Below, one piece after another: positions 33,614 through 43,583 of a DNA stretch of 64,000 nucleotides (positions are counted from its first letter, which is position 1; each line of letters starts with the position of its first letter). The notes beneath the pieces were generated by a model. That model did no database searches, was not told where the DNA came from, and saw only the letters and a list, made by a program, of their open reading frames with translations. The stretch comes from Acetobacterium wieringae (GTDB taxonomy: Bacteria > Bacillota > Clostridia > Eubacteriales > Eubacteriaceae). The translations under genes were made by a program, and so were the position numbers. Location: positions 105,679-169,678 of the forward strand of contig NZ_JAIPPU010000007.1 in NCBI RefSeq assembly GCF_026646375.1, written 5' to 3'.

Positions 33614-34009
33614 ATGTTAACCAATATCAGCGAAGATTTAAAAAAGGTGTTTTTATTTGGCGTCGGTGCAGTGGCAATCACCGCTGAGAAATCAAAGATT
33701 CTCATCGATGAACTGGTGGAAAAAGGTGATTTGACGGTTCAGCAGGGCAAAATTCTCAATGAAGAGTTAAAACATAATATCAAAGAAACCATCAGAGATA
33801 CAGTGACGGTTAATGTAGTCAAAGAAGAAACAGCTCCGAGTGCGAAAGTCGTTATTGATAGTCTCGATCAGATGACCCCCGAAGAGCTTCAGAAGATTAA
33901 AGACAAACTGGAGGCGATGACGACGGCAGCCCCAGTTGAGAAGGAAATCATCGAGGTTTCTGATTTAGAAGAAAATGTCAGCGAAAAGGAAATTGATGAA
34001 CTTAAGTGA
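33614..34009 (+). CDS. Phasin-like small coiled-coil protein
   Basis: 131 residues. MLTNISEDLKKVFLFGVGAVAITAEKSK and LVEKGDLTVQQGKILNEEL match the phasin-like proteins often found in clostridia beside AarF/UbiB kinases. Mostly helical, acidic C terminus, one weak hydrophobic stretch near residues 11-22. AGGAGG precedes the chosen ATG; a longer frame 42 bases upstream lacks a ribosome site. Its end overlaps the kinase gene start by 14 bases. Function unclear; it may be a surface or membrane-associated partner of the kinase. Confidence 0.75.
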   Translation: MLTNISEDLKKVFLFGVGAVAITAEKSKILIDELVEKGDLTVQQGKILNEELKHNIKETIRDTVTVNVVKEETAPSAKVVIDSLDQMTPEELQKIKDKLEAMTTAAPVEKEIIEVSDLEENVSEKEIDELK

Positions 34010-35627
34010 TGCCGGTGTAACAGTAAAAGATCTAACCAAAAATTCAATGGAAACCAATGGAAGACGGCTTAAAATAATTATTTCCATTCTGGTAAAACAT
34101 GAGATTACCAAAGGGTTGACTCCGGAAAAACTTCGATTGATCATTGAAGACCTGGGGCCAACCTTTATTAAAATTGGCCAGATTATGTCGATGCGTCGGG
34201 ATATTTTTCCCAGTGAGTATTGTAGCGAGCTTGAAAAACTGCGTTCACAGGTTACCCCGATGCCCTTTGATGAATTTATTCGTATTATTGAAGACGAGTA
34301 TGATTGCCCGATCGATGAGGTATTTCGGACAATCAACCGGGTACCGTTGGGATCGGCTTCAATCGCCCAGGTTCATGCTGCCGAATTGGTTGATGGTGCC
34401 AAGGTGGTGATCAAGGTGCAGCGCCCAGGAATCTATAAGGTGATGGCTCAGGACGTGGTACTTTTAAACCGGGCCACCGGGATTCTCAATCTTGCCAGCA
34501 ACATTGGCGATGTGGTCGATTTTAAGATGATCGTCGATGAAATGTGGAGTACTGCCCAGCAGGAAATGGATTTTTTGTTTGAAGCCAAGAATGCCCAATT
34601 ATTCAACGAGCTCAATGCCGAAATCAAATACATCGGTTGTCCGCGAATTTACAATCAGTTTACGACCTCAAAGGTTCTGGTTATGGAGGACATTGTCGGT
34701 ATCGAAATCAATGAAAAAAAACGACTGCAGGACGCCGGTTATGATCTTCAGGAAATCGGGGTTAAACTGGCTGAAAATTATGTTAAACAGATCATCGATG
34801 ATGGTTTTTTTCATGCTGATCCCCATCCGGGCAATATCTTTATCAGAAATGGTCAGATTGTCTGGATTGATCTGGGGATGATGGGGAAACTGTCCAAGCG
34901 TGAAATGGGACTACTACGGCGAAGTGTCAAGGCCGTGGCGAGTCGTGATGTCGAAAGCCTGGAAGGGGCCATTCTATCGTTGGGGGTTCACAAGAGTCGA
35001 CGGATCAATCATTCACTGTTATATGAATCGATTGACCGGATGCTTGATGTCTACGGCACCGAAGAACTCAGCAATATCAATATGGGCCGATTTTTAGAAG
35101 AGATTTTGCGGATCGCTGCTGAAAATCATATCGGCATGCCCCGGGGGATCAGCATGCTGAGCCGCGGGATGATCACCATCGAAGGGGTCATTGCCGAAAT
35201 CTCTCCGGACGCTAATTTTGTCCGGATCATGGCCAATCATATGGCCGGTCAGCAGGTTGCCAATTTTGACTTGAATAATTTTATGGAAACAAATCGTAGA
35301 AAAATCCTGATTTCTGGCGAAAAGGCCATCAGTGTTCCCGGCCAAATTTCCGATTTTTTGAGTCTGGCCAATAAGGGGCAGTTGAAAGTCAATCTGGAGG
35401 TGATGGGTTCGGATGAGCCTCTGGCTGAAATTGATAAGATGGTTAATAAGATCGTGATCTGCATTATTCTGGCAGCGCTTTTAATTGGTTCGAGCTTTAT
35501 TGCCACCACTGACATGACCCCTCAATTTATGGGGATTCCAGCGCTGGGGGCGCTGGGCTATTTTACGGCAATCATTCTCAGCCTGGCGCTGACAATCTCG
35601 ATTCATCGCAAGAAACGGAAGCGCTAA
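33996..35627 (+). CDS. AarF/UbiB (ABC1) family atypical kinase
   Basis: 543 residues. The GLTPEKLRLIIEDLGPTFIKIGQIMSMRRD block is the KxGQ invariant segment, PLGSASIAQVHAAEL replaces the kinase glycine loop with the family's alanine-rich form, DGFFHADPHPGNIF is the catalytic loop and IDLGMMGKLS holds the metal aspartate. Two transmembrane helices end the protein. Homologues support quinone or lipid biosynthesis; in anaerobic clostridia the client is unknown. ATG at MNLSDAG is preferred, with AAAGGA upstream. Confidence 0.88.
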   Translation: MNLSDAGVTVKDLTKNSMETNGRRLKIIISILVKHEITKGLTPEKLRLIIEDLGPTFIKIGQIMSMRRDIFPSEYCSELEKLRSQVTPMPFDEFIRIIEDEYDCPIDEVFRTINRVPLGSASIAQVHAAELVDGAKVVIKVQRPGIYKVMAQDVVLLNRATGILNLASNIGDVVDFKMIVDEMWSTAQQEMDFLFEAKNAQLFNELNAEIKYIGCPRIYNQFTTSKVLVMEDIVGIEINEKKRLQDAGYDLQEIGVKLAENYVKQIIDDGFFHADPHPGNIFIRNGQIVWIDLGMMGKLSKREMGLLRRSVKAVASRDVESLEGAILSLGVHKSRRINHSLLYESIDRMLDVYGTEELSNINMGRFLEEILRIAAENHIGMPRGISMLSRGMITIEGVIAEISPDANFVRIMANHMAGQQVANFDLNNFMETNRRKILISGEKAISVPGQISDFLSLANKGQLKVNLEVMGSDEPLAEIDKMVNKIVICIILAALLIGSSFIATTDMTPQFMGIPALGALGYFTAIILSLALTISIHRKKRKR

Positions 35628-35727
35628 AAAAGATGCTATAATAATATTTGCAAAATGAATTAACAGACTCTTAATTTAAACTTTTCAAAATCTTAACATA
35701 TGCACTTTCAGCACATGTTAGACTTTT

Positions 35728-35773
35728 AACAGCGATAAAGATAAACAGGAAACTGAGGATCTTTATCGCTGTT
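35728..35773 (+). terminator. Hairpin after the UbiB gene
   Basis: Perfect 15-bp stem AACAGCGATAAAGAT / ATCTTTATCGCTGTT about 100 bases past the stop, with only a broken T-run. Just before it, TAACATATGC / GCACATGTTA (35694-35720) forms a second near-perfect repeat. Confidence 0.6.
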
Positions 35774-35830
35774 ATTTAGTTTCTTAACTATTAATTGATA
35801 TAAATTAGCAGAAGATGGAGAGAAGTATTA

Positions 35831-38452
35831 ATGAAATGGTTTTATGATTTAAAAATTGGTCGAAAAATAATTTTGGGATATCTGATTATCGCCATGATCG
35901 CTGGGGGAATTGGTGCCATGGGACTGATTGGAATTCAAAAAATAAGCCAGCAAGATGTGTATCTTTATGAGAAAATGGCCAAACCACTGGGGGAACTGGT
36001 TTATATTGTCGACTCCTTTCAGGGAATTATCGGCAAAGTTGATGATTTAACCCGGGCCACAACGCCGGAAGACATTGATGCCATTGAAAAAGAAATTTTA
36101 AAAAGAAACGCTCGATTCGACTCCAATCTTAAAACGTTTCAAACGACCTTGATGGATTCGAAAGCCATTGAAATCGCCGATGAAACCTATCTGCTTAAAG
36201 ATCAATTTGATGCCATGGTCACCGAAATGATCAATCTGACACGTGCGGGGAGATCAGCCGAAGCAGGAGTTCTAGCAAAGAGCAGTGAGTTTGAAACAAT
36301 CTATACGCAAATTGAAGCCAATTATCGTGAAATGATGGAGCTGAAACTGGTGATTGTAAAAGATACCGCTAAAAGTAACCAGGCTATTGCGGCATCATCA
36401 ACTTTGTTAACGATCATCTTGTTGGTTGTTGGAGTAATCCTCTCGTTACTGCTGGGCTTTCTGATTACGTCAACCATCACGAAACCGATGGCTCGAATTA
36501 ATGTGATGATCAAAGAAATGAGTATGGGTCATTTGGGGATGCGACTGAAGATGGAGCGTCAGGATGAGGTGGGAGAAATGGCGGAGACCATGGACCATTT
36601 TGCGGATGATCTGCAGCACGTTGTCATTGAAACCATGCATCAGATTTCAAACGGGAATCTGTCGGCTAACATTGAGGCCAAGGATGATCAGGATGAAATA
36701 ACCCCGGCGTTAAAGCAGACCATAAAAACCATTCGGGGACTGATTGCCGAGTCTACTTTGCTAGCTCAAGCAGCTGTTGCCGGGCAGTTGGAGATCCGTA
36801 GCAATGCCGATGCCTTTAATGGCGGGTTCAAAGAAATTCTGATTGGCTTTAATCGCACACTGGATGCCCTGGTTGTACCAATAAACGTTGCCGCTGAATA
36901 TGTCAGTCAGATTGGATGTGGGATCATCCCCGAAAAAATAGAAGACACCTACTATGGTGATTTCGAAACCTTTAAGAATAGCATCAACGCCTGCATTGAT
37001 GGCTTAGCGGCGCTGGAAGATGGTAATCGGGTGCTGGGTCTGATGAATCAGAATGATTTTTCTCAGTCAATTCAGGGTGATTACCTGGGGATTTATGCCG
37101 AAATTGCCGAGTCCATCAATGGGATTCGTCGGCTGCTGCTGACCATCACACGAATAGCAGGGAATATTCGGGAAGGCAATCTCAGTGATTTGGCCGATTT
37201 AAAGCAGAATGGCAAGCGCAGCGAAAATGATAAATTGATGCCGACCCTGGTGGGGATGATAGAAAATATTTATCAATTGGTGGCTGAAACTGAAACCATG
37301 GCTCAGATTGCGGTGGAAGGTGATTTAAGCCATCGAGGCGATAGCAGTAAGTTTTGTGGTGAGTATGCCATGGTCATTGAGGGATTTAATCAGACGCTTG
37401 ATGCGATTATCGAACCGGTCAAAGAAGCATCCAGCGTGCTTCAGGACTTGGCCCAAGGAAATCTTCAAACGGTGGTTAAGGGTGCATACAAGGGCGATCA
37501 TGCCAGAATTAAAGAGGATCTTAATCAGACGATCACTTCATTGGCGGCCTATGTGGGTGAAATAACAGGTACGTTGGCGGCAATGGGACAGGGTAATTTA
37601 AATCAGGAAATTACCACCGAATTCAGAGGCGATTTTTCAGCCATCAAACGATCACTTAACGACATCAATCGGCAACTGAGTACCACCCTTGCCGATATTG
37701 ATGGGGTTTCAGCACAGGTGGAGGGAGGTGCCATCCAAATTTCTGACAGTAGCCAGGCATTGGCACAGGGGACGACCGAACAAGCCAGTTCAATTCAGGA
37801 ATTGTCGGCATCGATTGAGGAAGTGGCCGTTGAAACCAAAGATAATGCTAGTCGCGCCAATGAAGCCAATGAGCGGGCGCTGGCAGTGCGAACAAATGCC
37901 ATCGATGGCAATTCCCAAATGCAGAAAATGGTGGCCGCTATGATAGCTATTAATGAATCGTCACAAAATATTTCCAAAATTATCAAGGTTATTGATGATA
38001 TAGCATTCCAGACCAATATTTTAGCCTTGAATGCCGCAGTGGAAGCGGCCCGGGCCGGACAGCACGGCAAAGGTTTTGCAGTCGTTGCCCAGGAAGTCAG
38101 AAATCTTGCAGTACGCAGTCGATCCGCCGTCAAAGAAACCACCAGTCTGATTGAAGGCTCCATTGATGCGGTAAAAGTTGGTAGCCGAATCGCCGATGAT
38201 ACAGCGCTCAGCATAAAAGAAATTCTGGCAGAGATTGAAATTGTTACCGATCTGGTAAAAAATATTGCCGAGGCGTCTCATGATCAGGCTTGCGCGATCG
38301 AACAGATTAATCAGGGAATTGAAATGGTATCGACGGTAGTTCAAACCCATTCCGCCACTGCCGAACAAAGTTCTGCCGCCAGTGAAGAGCTGTCCGCACA
38401 GGCACAGCTGCTTAAACAGATGGTTAGTGCTTTTGAAATCAAAGAAGTCTAA
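35831..38452 (+). CDS. Large methyl-accepting chemotaxis protein with four-helix-bundle sensor and repeated HAMP-like modules
   Basis: 873 residues. TM1 about 12-35, an extracytoplasmic four-helix-bundle type sensor about 40-190, TM2 about 192-215, HAMP about 216-270, then a long chain of HAMP-like units with recurring GFNxTLDALVxP / [12 protein letters not shown] and GNLxxxI segments (about 280-600), and the signalling tip [37 protein letters not shown]. Poly-HAMP stalks convert sensor movement into kinase control. Ligand unknown; no adaptor genes nearby. Confidence 0.9.
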   Translation: MKWFYDLKIGRKIILGYLIIAMIAGGIGAMGLIGIQKISQQDVYLYEKMAKPLGELVYIVDSFQGIIGKVDDLTRATTPEDIDAIEKEILKRNARFDSNLKTFQTTLMDSKAIEIADETYLLKDQFDAMVTEMINLTRAGRSAEAGVLAKSSEFETIYTQIEANYREMMELKLVIVKDTAKSNQAIAASSTLLTIILLVVGVILSLLLGFLITSTITKPMARINVMIKEMSMGHLGMRLKMERQDEVGEMAETMDHFADDLQHVVIETMHQISNGNLSANIEAKDDQDEITPALKQTIKTIRGLIAESTLLAQAAVAGQLEIRSNADAFNGGFKEILIGFNRTLDALVVPINVAAEYVSQIGCGIIPEKIEDTYYGDFETFKNSINACIDGLAALEDGNRVLGLMNQNDFSQSIQGDYLGIYAEIAESINGIRRLLLTITRIAGNIREGNLSDLADLKQNGKRSENDKLMPTLVGMIENIYQLVAETETMAQIAVEGDLSHRGDSSKFCGEYAMVIEGFNQTLDAIIEPVKEASSVLQDLAQGNLQTVVKGAYKGDHARIKEDLNQTITSLAAYVGEITGTLAAMGQGNLNQEITTEFRGDFSAIKRSLNDINRQLSTTLADIDGVSAQVEGGAIQISDSSQALAQGTTEQASSIQELSASIEEVAVETKDNASRANEANERALAVRTNAIDGNSQMQKMVAAMIAINESSQNISKIIKVIDDIAFQTNILALNAAVEAARAGQHGKGFAVVAQEVRNLAVRSRSAVKETTSLIEGSIDAVKVGSRIADDTALSIKEILAEIEIVTDLVKNIAEASHDQACAIEQINQGIEMVSTVVQTHSATAEQSSAASEELSAQAQLLKQMVSAFEIKEV

Positions 38453-38490
38453 GCCGTGATATATTAAAGCGGTATGCTGAGTTAACTTCA

Positions 38491-38518
38491 AACAGAGCTC
38501 TCGGAGTTCTGTTTTTTT
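38491..38518 (+). terminator. Terminator after the large chemotaxis receptor
   Basis: Stem AACAGAGCTC / GAGTTCTGTT (one G-U) with a TCG loop followed by seven T. Confidence 0.8.
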
Positions 38519-38537
38519 CTTTTTTGTTTAATAACGC

Positions 38538-38590
38538 TTGACAATTTAATTAAATAGTATTATTGTATTAATCAAGTAATACAATAATAC
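38538..38590 (+). promoter_or_regulatory. Promoter and operator of the gntR-ABC operon
   Basis: TTGACA (38538-38543), 17-bp spacer, TATTGT (38561-38566). A perfect 13-bp inverted repeat GTATTATTGTATT / AATACAATAATAC (38557-38569, 38578-38590) overlaps the -10 and the start site, so the GntR protein encoded next probably represses its own operon. Confidence 0.7.
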
Positions 38591-38604
38591 AAAGGAGGAC
38601 AGCC

Positions 38605-38994
38605 ATGAAATGGATTATCGATTCCGATCGCCCCATCTATAAACAGTTGGTGGAACAAATAGAGCTTAGAATCATTTCCGGTATTTATGCACCGGGAGAA
38701 AAACTTGAATCAGTGAGAGAGATGGCAATGGATGCAGGCGTCAATCCCAATACGATGCAAAAAGCATTGGCAGAACTGGAAAGAATGGGACTCGTCTTTG
38801 CACAACGAACCAGCGGCAGATTTATTACGGAGGATATGAAAGTGATAGAAGAAGCAAAAAAGGGTTTGGCAGTTCAGGAAATTAGCGCATTCCTTGAAAA
38901 AATGAAAAAGTTGGGGATGGGTCGTAATGAAATATTGGAATTGATGGAAAAGATCGAGGAAGGGGAGAAGGAAGATGACCATATTAAGCACTAA
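38605..38994 (+). CDS. GntR-family regulator, YtrA subfamily
   Basis: 129 residues. PIYKQLVEQIELRIISGIYAPGEKLESVREMAMDAGVNPNTMQKALAELERMGLV is a full GntR winged helix with the short YtrA-type effector tail. This subfamily regulates adjacent ABC transporters, and the next two genes are one. AAAGGAGG precedes ATG. It overlaps the ATPase gene by 20 bases. Confidence 0.9.
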   Translation: MKWIIDSDRPIYKQLVEQIELRIISGIYAPGEKLESVREMAMDAGVNPNTMQKALAELERMGLVFAQRTSGRFITEDMKVIEEAKKGLAVQEISAFLEKMKKLGMGRNEILELMEKIEEGEKEDDHIKH

Positions 38995-39670
38995 GAATTT
39001 AACCAAAAGCTATGGAAAAAAAACAGCCCTTTCCCAAATCAACCTGGAAATATCCCGGGGCCGGATCATTGGATTACTGGGACCAAACGGCAGCGGGAAA
39101 AGCACCTTTATAAAGATAGCAGCTGGTTTGCTGGTGCCAACAGCAGGGGAAATTATTATTGACGGTCAGCCTCCAGGGGTCGATACCAAAGCGAAAGTAT
39201 CATATTTATCGGAACGAACCTACCTAAATGATTGGATGCGGGTCAGTGAAATCATTGCTTTCTTTGAAGATTTTTATGCTGACTTTAATCGCATTAAAGC
39301 TGAAAACATGTTAAAAGATCTAAATATCAACCCTGATGATCGACTCAAGACCATGTCCAAGGGAACCAAGGAGAAAGTGCAACTGATCCTGGTGATGAGC
39401 CGTCAAGCTGAGCTCTACCTCCTGGATGAGCCCATTGGAGGGGTGGATCCAGCCGCCAGAGACTATATATTGAATACGATCATCACCAATTATAAAGAAG
39501 AGGCCTCGGTAATTATTTCGACGCATTTGATTGCTGATGTTGAGCAGATATTGGATGACATTATTTTTATTAATCAGGGCGAACTGGCATTGAGTTCCAG
39601 TGTGGATGAAATCCGGGAAACCCATAATAAGTCTGTGGATGGATTATTCAGGGAGGTTTTTAAATGTTAG
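38975..39670 (+). CDS. ABC transporter ATPase (GntR-controlled)
   Basis: 231 residues. Walker A GPNGSGKST, Walker B LYLLDEPIGGVDPAARD. The signature is MSKGTKEKVQL rather than LSGGQ, as in YtrB/EcsA-like exporters. Pairs with the following permease. Substrate unknown; relatives respond to cell-envelope stress. Confidence 0.88.
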   Translation: MTILSTKNLTKSYGKKTALSQINLEISRGRIIGLLGPNGSGKSTFIKIAAGLLVPTAGEIIIDGQPPGVDTKAKVSYLSERTYLNDWMRVSEIIAFFEDFYADFNRIKAENMLKDLNINPDDRLKTMSKGTKEKVQLILVMSRQAELYLLDEPIGGVDPAARDYILNTIITNYKEEASVIISTHLIADVEQILDDIIFINQGELALSSSVDEIRETHNKSVDGLFREVFKC

Positions 39671-40488
39671 CAAAATTAATTAAGCATGAAACTAGGGCCA
39701 CCAGCCGAATTTTTATTCCTCTTTACGGCGCCCTGTTGATTTTAACAGTTTTCACCAAATTGGTGATGGCAATTGGTGCTCCGGATTTCTTTTCTGAAGC
39801 GGTATCCAATAATAAGGTAGCGGAAATCATTTTAGGTATCAGCTTCACTCTCTATTTTGTGCTGGTAGTAGCCATATGTGTGATGACGTTGGTCATGATC
39901 ATTCAGCGCTTTTATAAAAATTTATTTACTGACGAAGGCTACCTGATGTTTTCGCTGCCAGTTAAAACCTGGGAGCTGGTATGCTCCAAACTTGTCGTTG
40001 GCCTAATCTGGTCGGCTGTTTGTACAATTATGATTTTTTTGACTTTTTTTATCTTCTCGCTGGGGAACTTTTCGATGATGGAGTTGACTCAGGCGATCCG
40101 GTCAGCTTACTCAATGTTTTACCTGCAGACTGGAATGGAACTGAATTTTTTTATTTTTGAAATGATCATTTTTTTACTGGTTGAAACCGTTGCTTCGATT
40201 CTGATGATCTATGCAGCCATAGCCATTGGCCAATTATTTAATCAGCACCGGATTGTCGCTGCGTTTGGGGCTTATATCGTCATTACGATTGCACTCCAGA
40301 TTATCATGTCGATTTTTATGACTGTTTTTGCCATCGGAAATCTGGAGAACAGTGTTCTAAATGGCAGCGATGCCATCACTACCATCAATTGGCTTCTTAA
40401 TAGTTCAACCGTACTTAATGTTGTAATGGGAGTGGGTTTTTATTACACGACCCTAACCATTATGAAAAAAAGACTAAATCTGGAATAA
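39664..40488 (+). CDS. ABC transporter membrane subunit
   Basis: 274 residues, six predicted hydrophobic helices (first about 17-38, last about 245-265), no catalytic motif. Starts inside the ATPase gene's last codons with GGGAGG upstream. Partner of the preceding ATPase in a YtrA-type regulated exporter. Confidence 0.82.
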   Translation: MLAKLIKHETRATSRIFIPLYGALLILTVFTKLVMAIGAPDFFSEAVSNNKVAEIILGISFTLYFVLVVAICVMTLVMIIQRFYKNLFTDEGYLMFSLPVKTWELVCSKLVVGLIWSAVCTIMIFLTFFIFSLGNFSMMELTQAIRSAYSMFYLQTGMELNFFIFEMIIFLLVETVASILMIYAAIAIGQLFNQHRIVAAFGAYIVITIALQIIMSIFMTVFAIGNLENSVLNGSDAITTINWLLNSSTVLNVVMGVGFYYTTLTIMKKRLNLE

Positions 40489-40562
40489 TTTGTGTTGATT
40501 TGTGTTATAATAATCTGCAATTAAATGGTTGAAAAAGATAAAATGAAAGCGGGGCGATCTAA

Positions 40563-41243
40563 ATATTTATTCAAGTCAGAGATTTGCACAAAGATTTCAA
40601 GTTGGGGAAGGAAGACATTCATATCCTCAAGGGAATCGATCTGGATATTGAACAGGGAGAAATGGTGGCCCTGCTTGGTCCTTCAGGATCAGGCAAATCC
40701 ACCTTTTTAAACGTTCTGGGGGGACTGGTACCGCCTACTTCCGGCGACATTATGATTCGTGATTATCGCATCAGCGACATGACTGAAAATGAACTGTGTC
40801 TGTTTCGCAGGGAGCACCTGGGATTTATTTTTCAGTCCTATAATCTGATTTCCACCATGACAGCCATGGAAAACGTTGCACTGGCACTAACCTTTGCCGG
40901 GGTCAAAAAAGAAATCCGGCAACAACGGGCACAGGAAGCGCTGGAAGTTGTTGGCTTAGTGGATCGGATGGGACACAAACCAAGTGAACTTTCTGGAGGC
41001 CAACAACAGCGGGTGAGTATTGCCCGGGCGCTGGTTAATCATCCGGAAATAATTCTGGCCGATGAGCCAACCGGGAATCTGGACTCCAAAACCAGTGCCG
41101 ACATCATGGAAATGATTACCCGACTCAATCGGGAAGAGAAGCAGACCTTTGTCATCGTCACCCATGATCCGGATACGACTAAATACTGTACCAAGGTAAT
41201 CCACATGTGTGATGGCCTGATTGAGGCCGAAGTCAATCAATAA
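40563..41243 (+). CDS. MacB/LolD-type ABC transporter ATPase with a non-canonical start
   Basis: About 220-227 residues. Walker A GPSGSGKST, signature LSGGQQQR, Walker B ILADEPTGNLDS. Homologues begin MIQVRDLHK; here that strand is encoded as (ATA)-TTT-ATT-CAA-GTC-AGA-GAT-TTG after an in-frame TAA at 40560, so only ATA (40563), ATT (40569) or TTG (40584) can start it. TTG would drop the first beta-strand and has no ribosome site; GGGGCG lies about 8 bases before ATA. The gene heads an operon with a CARDB protein, FtsX permease and YIP1 protein. An extended -10 TGTTATAAT lies about 55 bases upstream. Confidence 0.8.
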   Translation: MFIQVRDLHKDFKLGKEDIHILKGIDLDIEQGEMVALLGPSGSGKSTFLNVLGGLVPPTSGDIMIRDYRISDMTENELCLFRREHLGFIFQSYNLISTMTAMENVALALTFAGVKKEIRQQRAQEALEVVGLVDRMGHKPSELSGGQQQRVSIARALVNHPEIILADEPTGNLDSKTSADIMEMITRLNREEKQTFVIVTHDPDTTKYCTKVIHMCDGLIEAEVNQ

Positions 41244-41282
41244 ACATTGATCAGAATGAATACTCAAAGAAATGGAGAAATT

Positions 41283-42158
41283 ATGAAAGAAAGAACAAAA
41301 ATCGAAATGAAGACAAAACCGCTGCTTTCAGCCCTATTGGTGATTATCCTGCTATCATTATGTTTTATGCCAACAGCTTTGGCGGCACCGGAACAACCGT
41401 TGCTTCAGATCAGTTCAGTCACTTTCAATCCGGCGACGGTATCACCCGGTAAGGAATTCAAGATGGTGGTTACCTTAACCAATCACGGTGACTATGATGC
41501 CCATAATGTAACCCTGGATGTATTGTCCCAGTCGGGCGCGAATGACTTGGGGGTCTTTTCGATGGTAGGAAGCGGCAGTCATTTCTATCGGGAAGAAATT
41601 CCTTCTGGTGAAAGTGCAACGATTGAGATTCCCATGGTGACATCACCAAATGCTGAGGCTAAAAATTATAATTTAAATTTGCAAATCAATTGCGAAACCA
41701 GTGGTGGCAGTGTTTATAATTTCACAGAAACAGTGGGGATTGTAATCAATGAAAGTGAATCGATGTCGATTATTGCCCCAGATCGTTTTGTTTTAGCTAA
41801 GAATGATAAAGGGGTTACCCCGATCAATTTTGAAATTGCTAATTTTGGATCAAATCCGGTGCGTGGGGTGCAGGTTAGTGTATCTGCTGATGGTGTCGAT
41901 TTCTCCAAAGATTATCAGTATTATGGCACCTTCGAAAAAGATGATAACGATGACTTCTCCGCTGATGTCACCACGAGTCAAAGTGGTGAATTTCCCGGGA
42001 AAATATCCGTAAAATACATGGACAGTTTCAATAATGAACGGGTGATTGAAAAAAACATTACCATTGTTTCTGAGGAAGCCACAACTCAGACGGCGGAATC
42101 GGGAGACGAGAACTTTTTTCAAAAATTTCTCAGAGTAGTCTTTGGCATTGGCGCTTAG
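41283..42158 (+). CDS. Secreted CARDB/COG1361-like protein of the MacB-type export operon
   Basis: 291 residues. A signal peptide spans about 1-35 (charged MKERTKIEMKTK, hydrophobic LLSALLVIILLSLCFM, cleavage after ALA). Two Ig-like beta domains follow, the first with SVTFNPATVSPGKEFKMVVTLTNHGDYDAHNVTLDV, the second with NFEIANFGSNPVRGVQVSV. Lies between ATPase and permease genes, so it is a likely extracytoplasmic partner in place of the Gram-negative MacA adaptor. GGAG precedes the chosen ATG. Confidence 0.75.
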   Translation: MKERTKIEMKTKPLLSALLVIILLSLCFMPTALAAPEQPLLQISSVTFNPATVSPGKEFKMVVTLTNHGDYDAHNVTLDVLSQSGANDLGVFSMVGSGSHFYREEIPSGESATIEIPMVTSPNAEAKNYNLNLQINCETSGGSVYNFTETVGIVINESESMSIIAPDRFVLAKNDKGVTPINFEIANFGSNPVRGVQVSVSADGVDFSKDYQYYGTFEKDDNDDFSADVTTSQSGEFPGKISVKYMDSFNNERVIEKNITIVSEEATTQTAESGDENFFQKFLRVVFGIGA

Positions 42159-42170
42159 CGGGGTGAAGGT

Positions 42171-43466
42171 GTGAATAAGCAAGAACTCCTGCGATTATCC
42201 TGGGAGAATCTCTGGCGGATGAAATTTCGAACAATCCTCACAATTATTGGGGTAGTCATCGGAACGGCCTCGATCATCGTGATGGTTTCCATTGGAAACG
42301 GGGCTCAAAAGAGCATTACGGATGAATTGTCCGGGATTGGTTCTGTGACCACGCTACAGGTCTATCAGGATCTCTCTTCGATGGGGATGACTGCGATGGG
42401 TGGTGGAAAAACGGACGATAAAGCAATCCTTAATGATGATGCCATCAAAGATTTAAAGAAAATCGATGGGGTCGTGGCGGTTACGCCGGTGGTCAATCTA
42501 AGCGGCGGGGAAATAGAAGTTGATCGTGAGCAATATGGGGTTTCTCTGATGGGCGTGGACTATGCTGTCCTGGAAGATATGCGCTATGTTACAACCAGTG
42601 GTAAAAAGCCTGGAGCCAACGATGAAAACAGTGTGATCCTTGGCAAAGATGTATTAACCAGCTTTACCTACACCGGTGCGTCAACCCAACTTGAAGCCAG
42701 TGCGGTTAAACCGGAAGATCTAATAGGCCAGAACATTACCATGACCATCAAACGTACCAATGCCAACGGCGAAGAAGAGATAAAGACTCAGAAGCTGAAG
42801 GTGACTGGTGTGCTGGAAGCCACTGGGGGAAATGAGGATTACTCGATCATCGCTGACTATCATCTGGTGACAGACCTGAACGAATGGCAGACCGGGAGGA
42901 AAGCCAATGTCAAGAAGCAGGGCTATTCCCAGGCGTTGGTGACCGTCGAGGATTCTTCGGTGGTAAATGATGTCACTTCTGAAGTTGAAGCGATGAAATT
43001 TACAGTCTTTTCGATGCAACAGATTTTGGATTCGATGGGCAGCGTCTTTCAGATGCTTCAGATTCTGCTGGGTGGTATCGGTGGGGTCGCTTTGTTGGTT
43101 GCCTGTATCGGCATTGTCAATACCATGACCATGTCCATTTATGAACGCACCAAGGAAATTGGGATCATGAAGGTCATTGGGGCATCGATTTCGGATATCC
43201 GCAACATGTTTATTGCCGAATCAACCATGATTGGATTGATCGGCGGTCTGGTGGGGATTGTCATCAGCCTGGTGCTATCGGTACTGATCAATCTGATTGC
43301 GGGTTTATTTATCGGTGGTGAAGGGGGTGTGACGATTTCCTACATCACCCCCGGTCTGGTTGTTTTTGCCTTGTTTTTTTCGGCGCTGGTCGGGCTCTTG
43401 TCCGGCGTTCGTCCGGCTATCAAAGCAGCCAATCTCAGTTCCCTGGATGCGATCCGCAGTGAATAG
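42171..43466 (+). CDS. MacB/FtsX-type ABC transporter permease
   Basis: 431 residues, GTG start with GGGGTGAAGG upstream. One N-terminal TM (about 19-40, TILTIIGVVIGTASIIVMVS), a periplasmic core domain about 45-290, then three TM helices; the FtsX motif YERTKEIGIMKVIGAS is clear. Four-helix topology fits mechanotransmission rather than classic pore transport. Twelve bases after the CARDB gene; same operon. Confidence 0.88.
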   Translation: MNKQELLRLSWENLWRMKFRTILTIIGVVIGTASIIVMVSIGNGAQKSITDELSGIGSVTTLQVYQDLSSMGMTAMGGGKTDDKAILNDDAIKDLKKIDGVVAVTPVVNLSGGEIEVDREQYGVSLMGVDYAVLEDMRYVTTSGKKPGANDENSVILGKDVLTSFTYTGASTQLEASAVKPEDLIGQNITMTIKRTNANGEEEIKTQKLKVTGVLEATGGNEDYSIIADYHLVTDLNEWQTGRKANVKKQGYSQALVTVEDSSVVNDVTSEVEAMKFTVFSMQQILDSMGSVFQMLQILLGGIGGVALLVACIGIVNTMTMSIYERTKEIGIMKVIGASISDIRNMFIAESTMIGLIGGLVGIVISLVLSVLINLIAGLFIGGEGGVTISYITPGLVVFALFFSALVGLLSGVRPAIKAANLSSLDAIRSE

Positions 43467-43583
43467 TGAAAGAGCGCAAAAATATCAGAAAGCGATAATA
43501 AAAATAACTGAGCTTGCAATTTTTAAGGTGTGAATAAGCGGTTGCAAAGACAGGATAGAAATTTAAGACGAGAAGGAGTAAGG

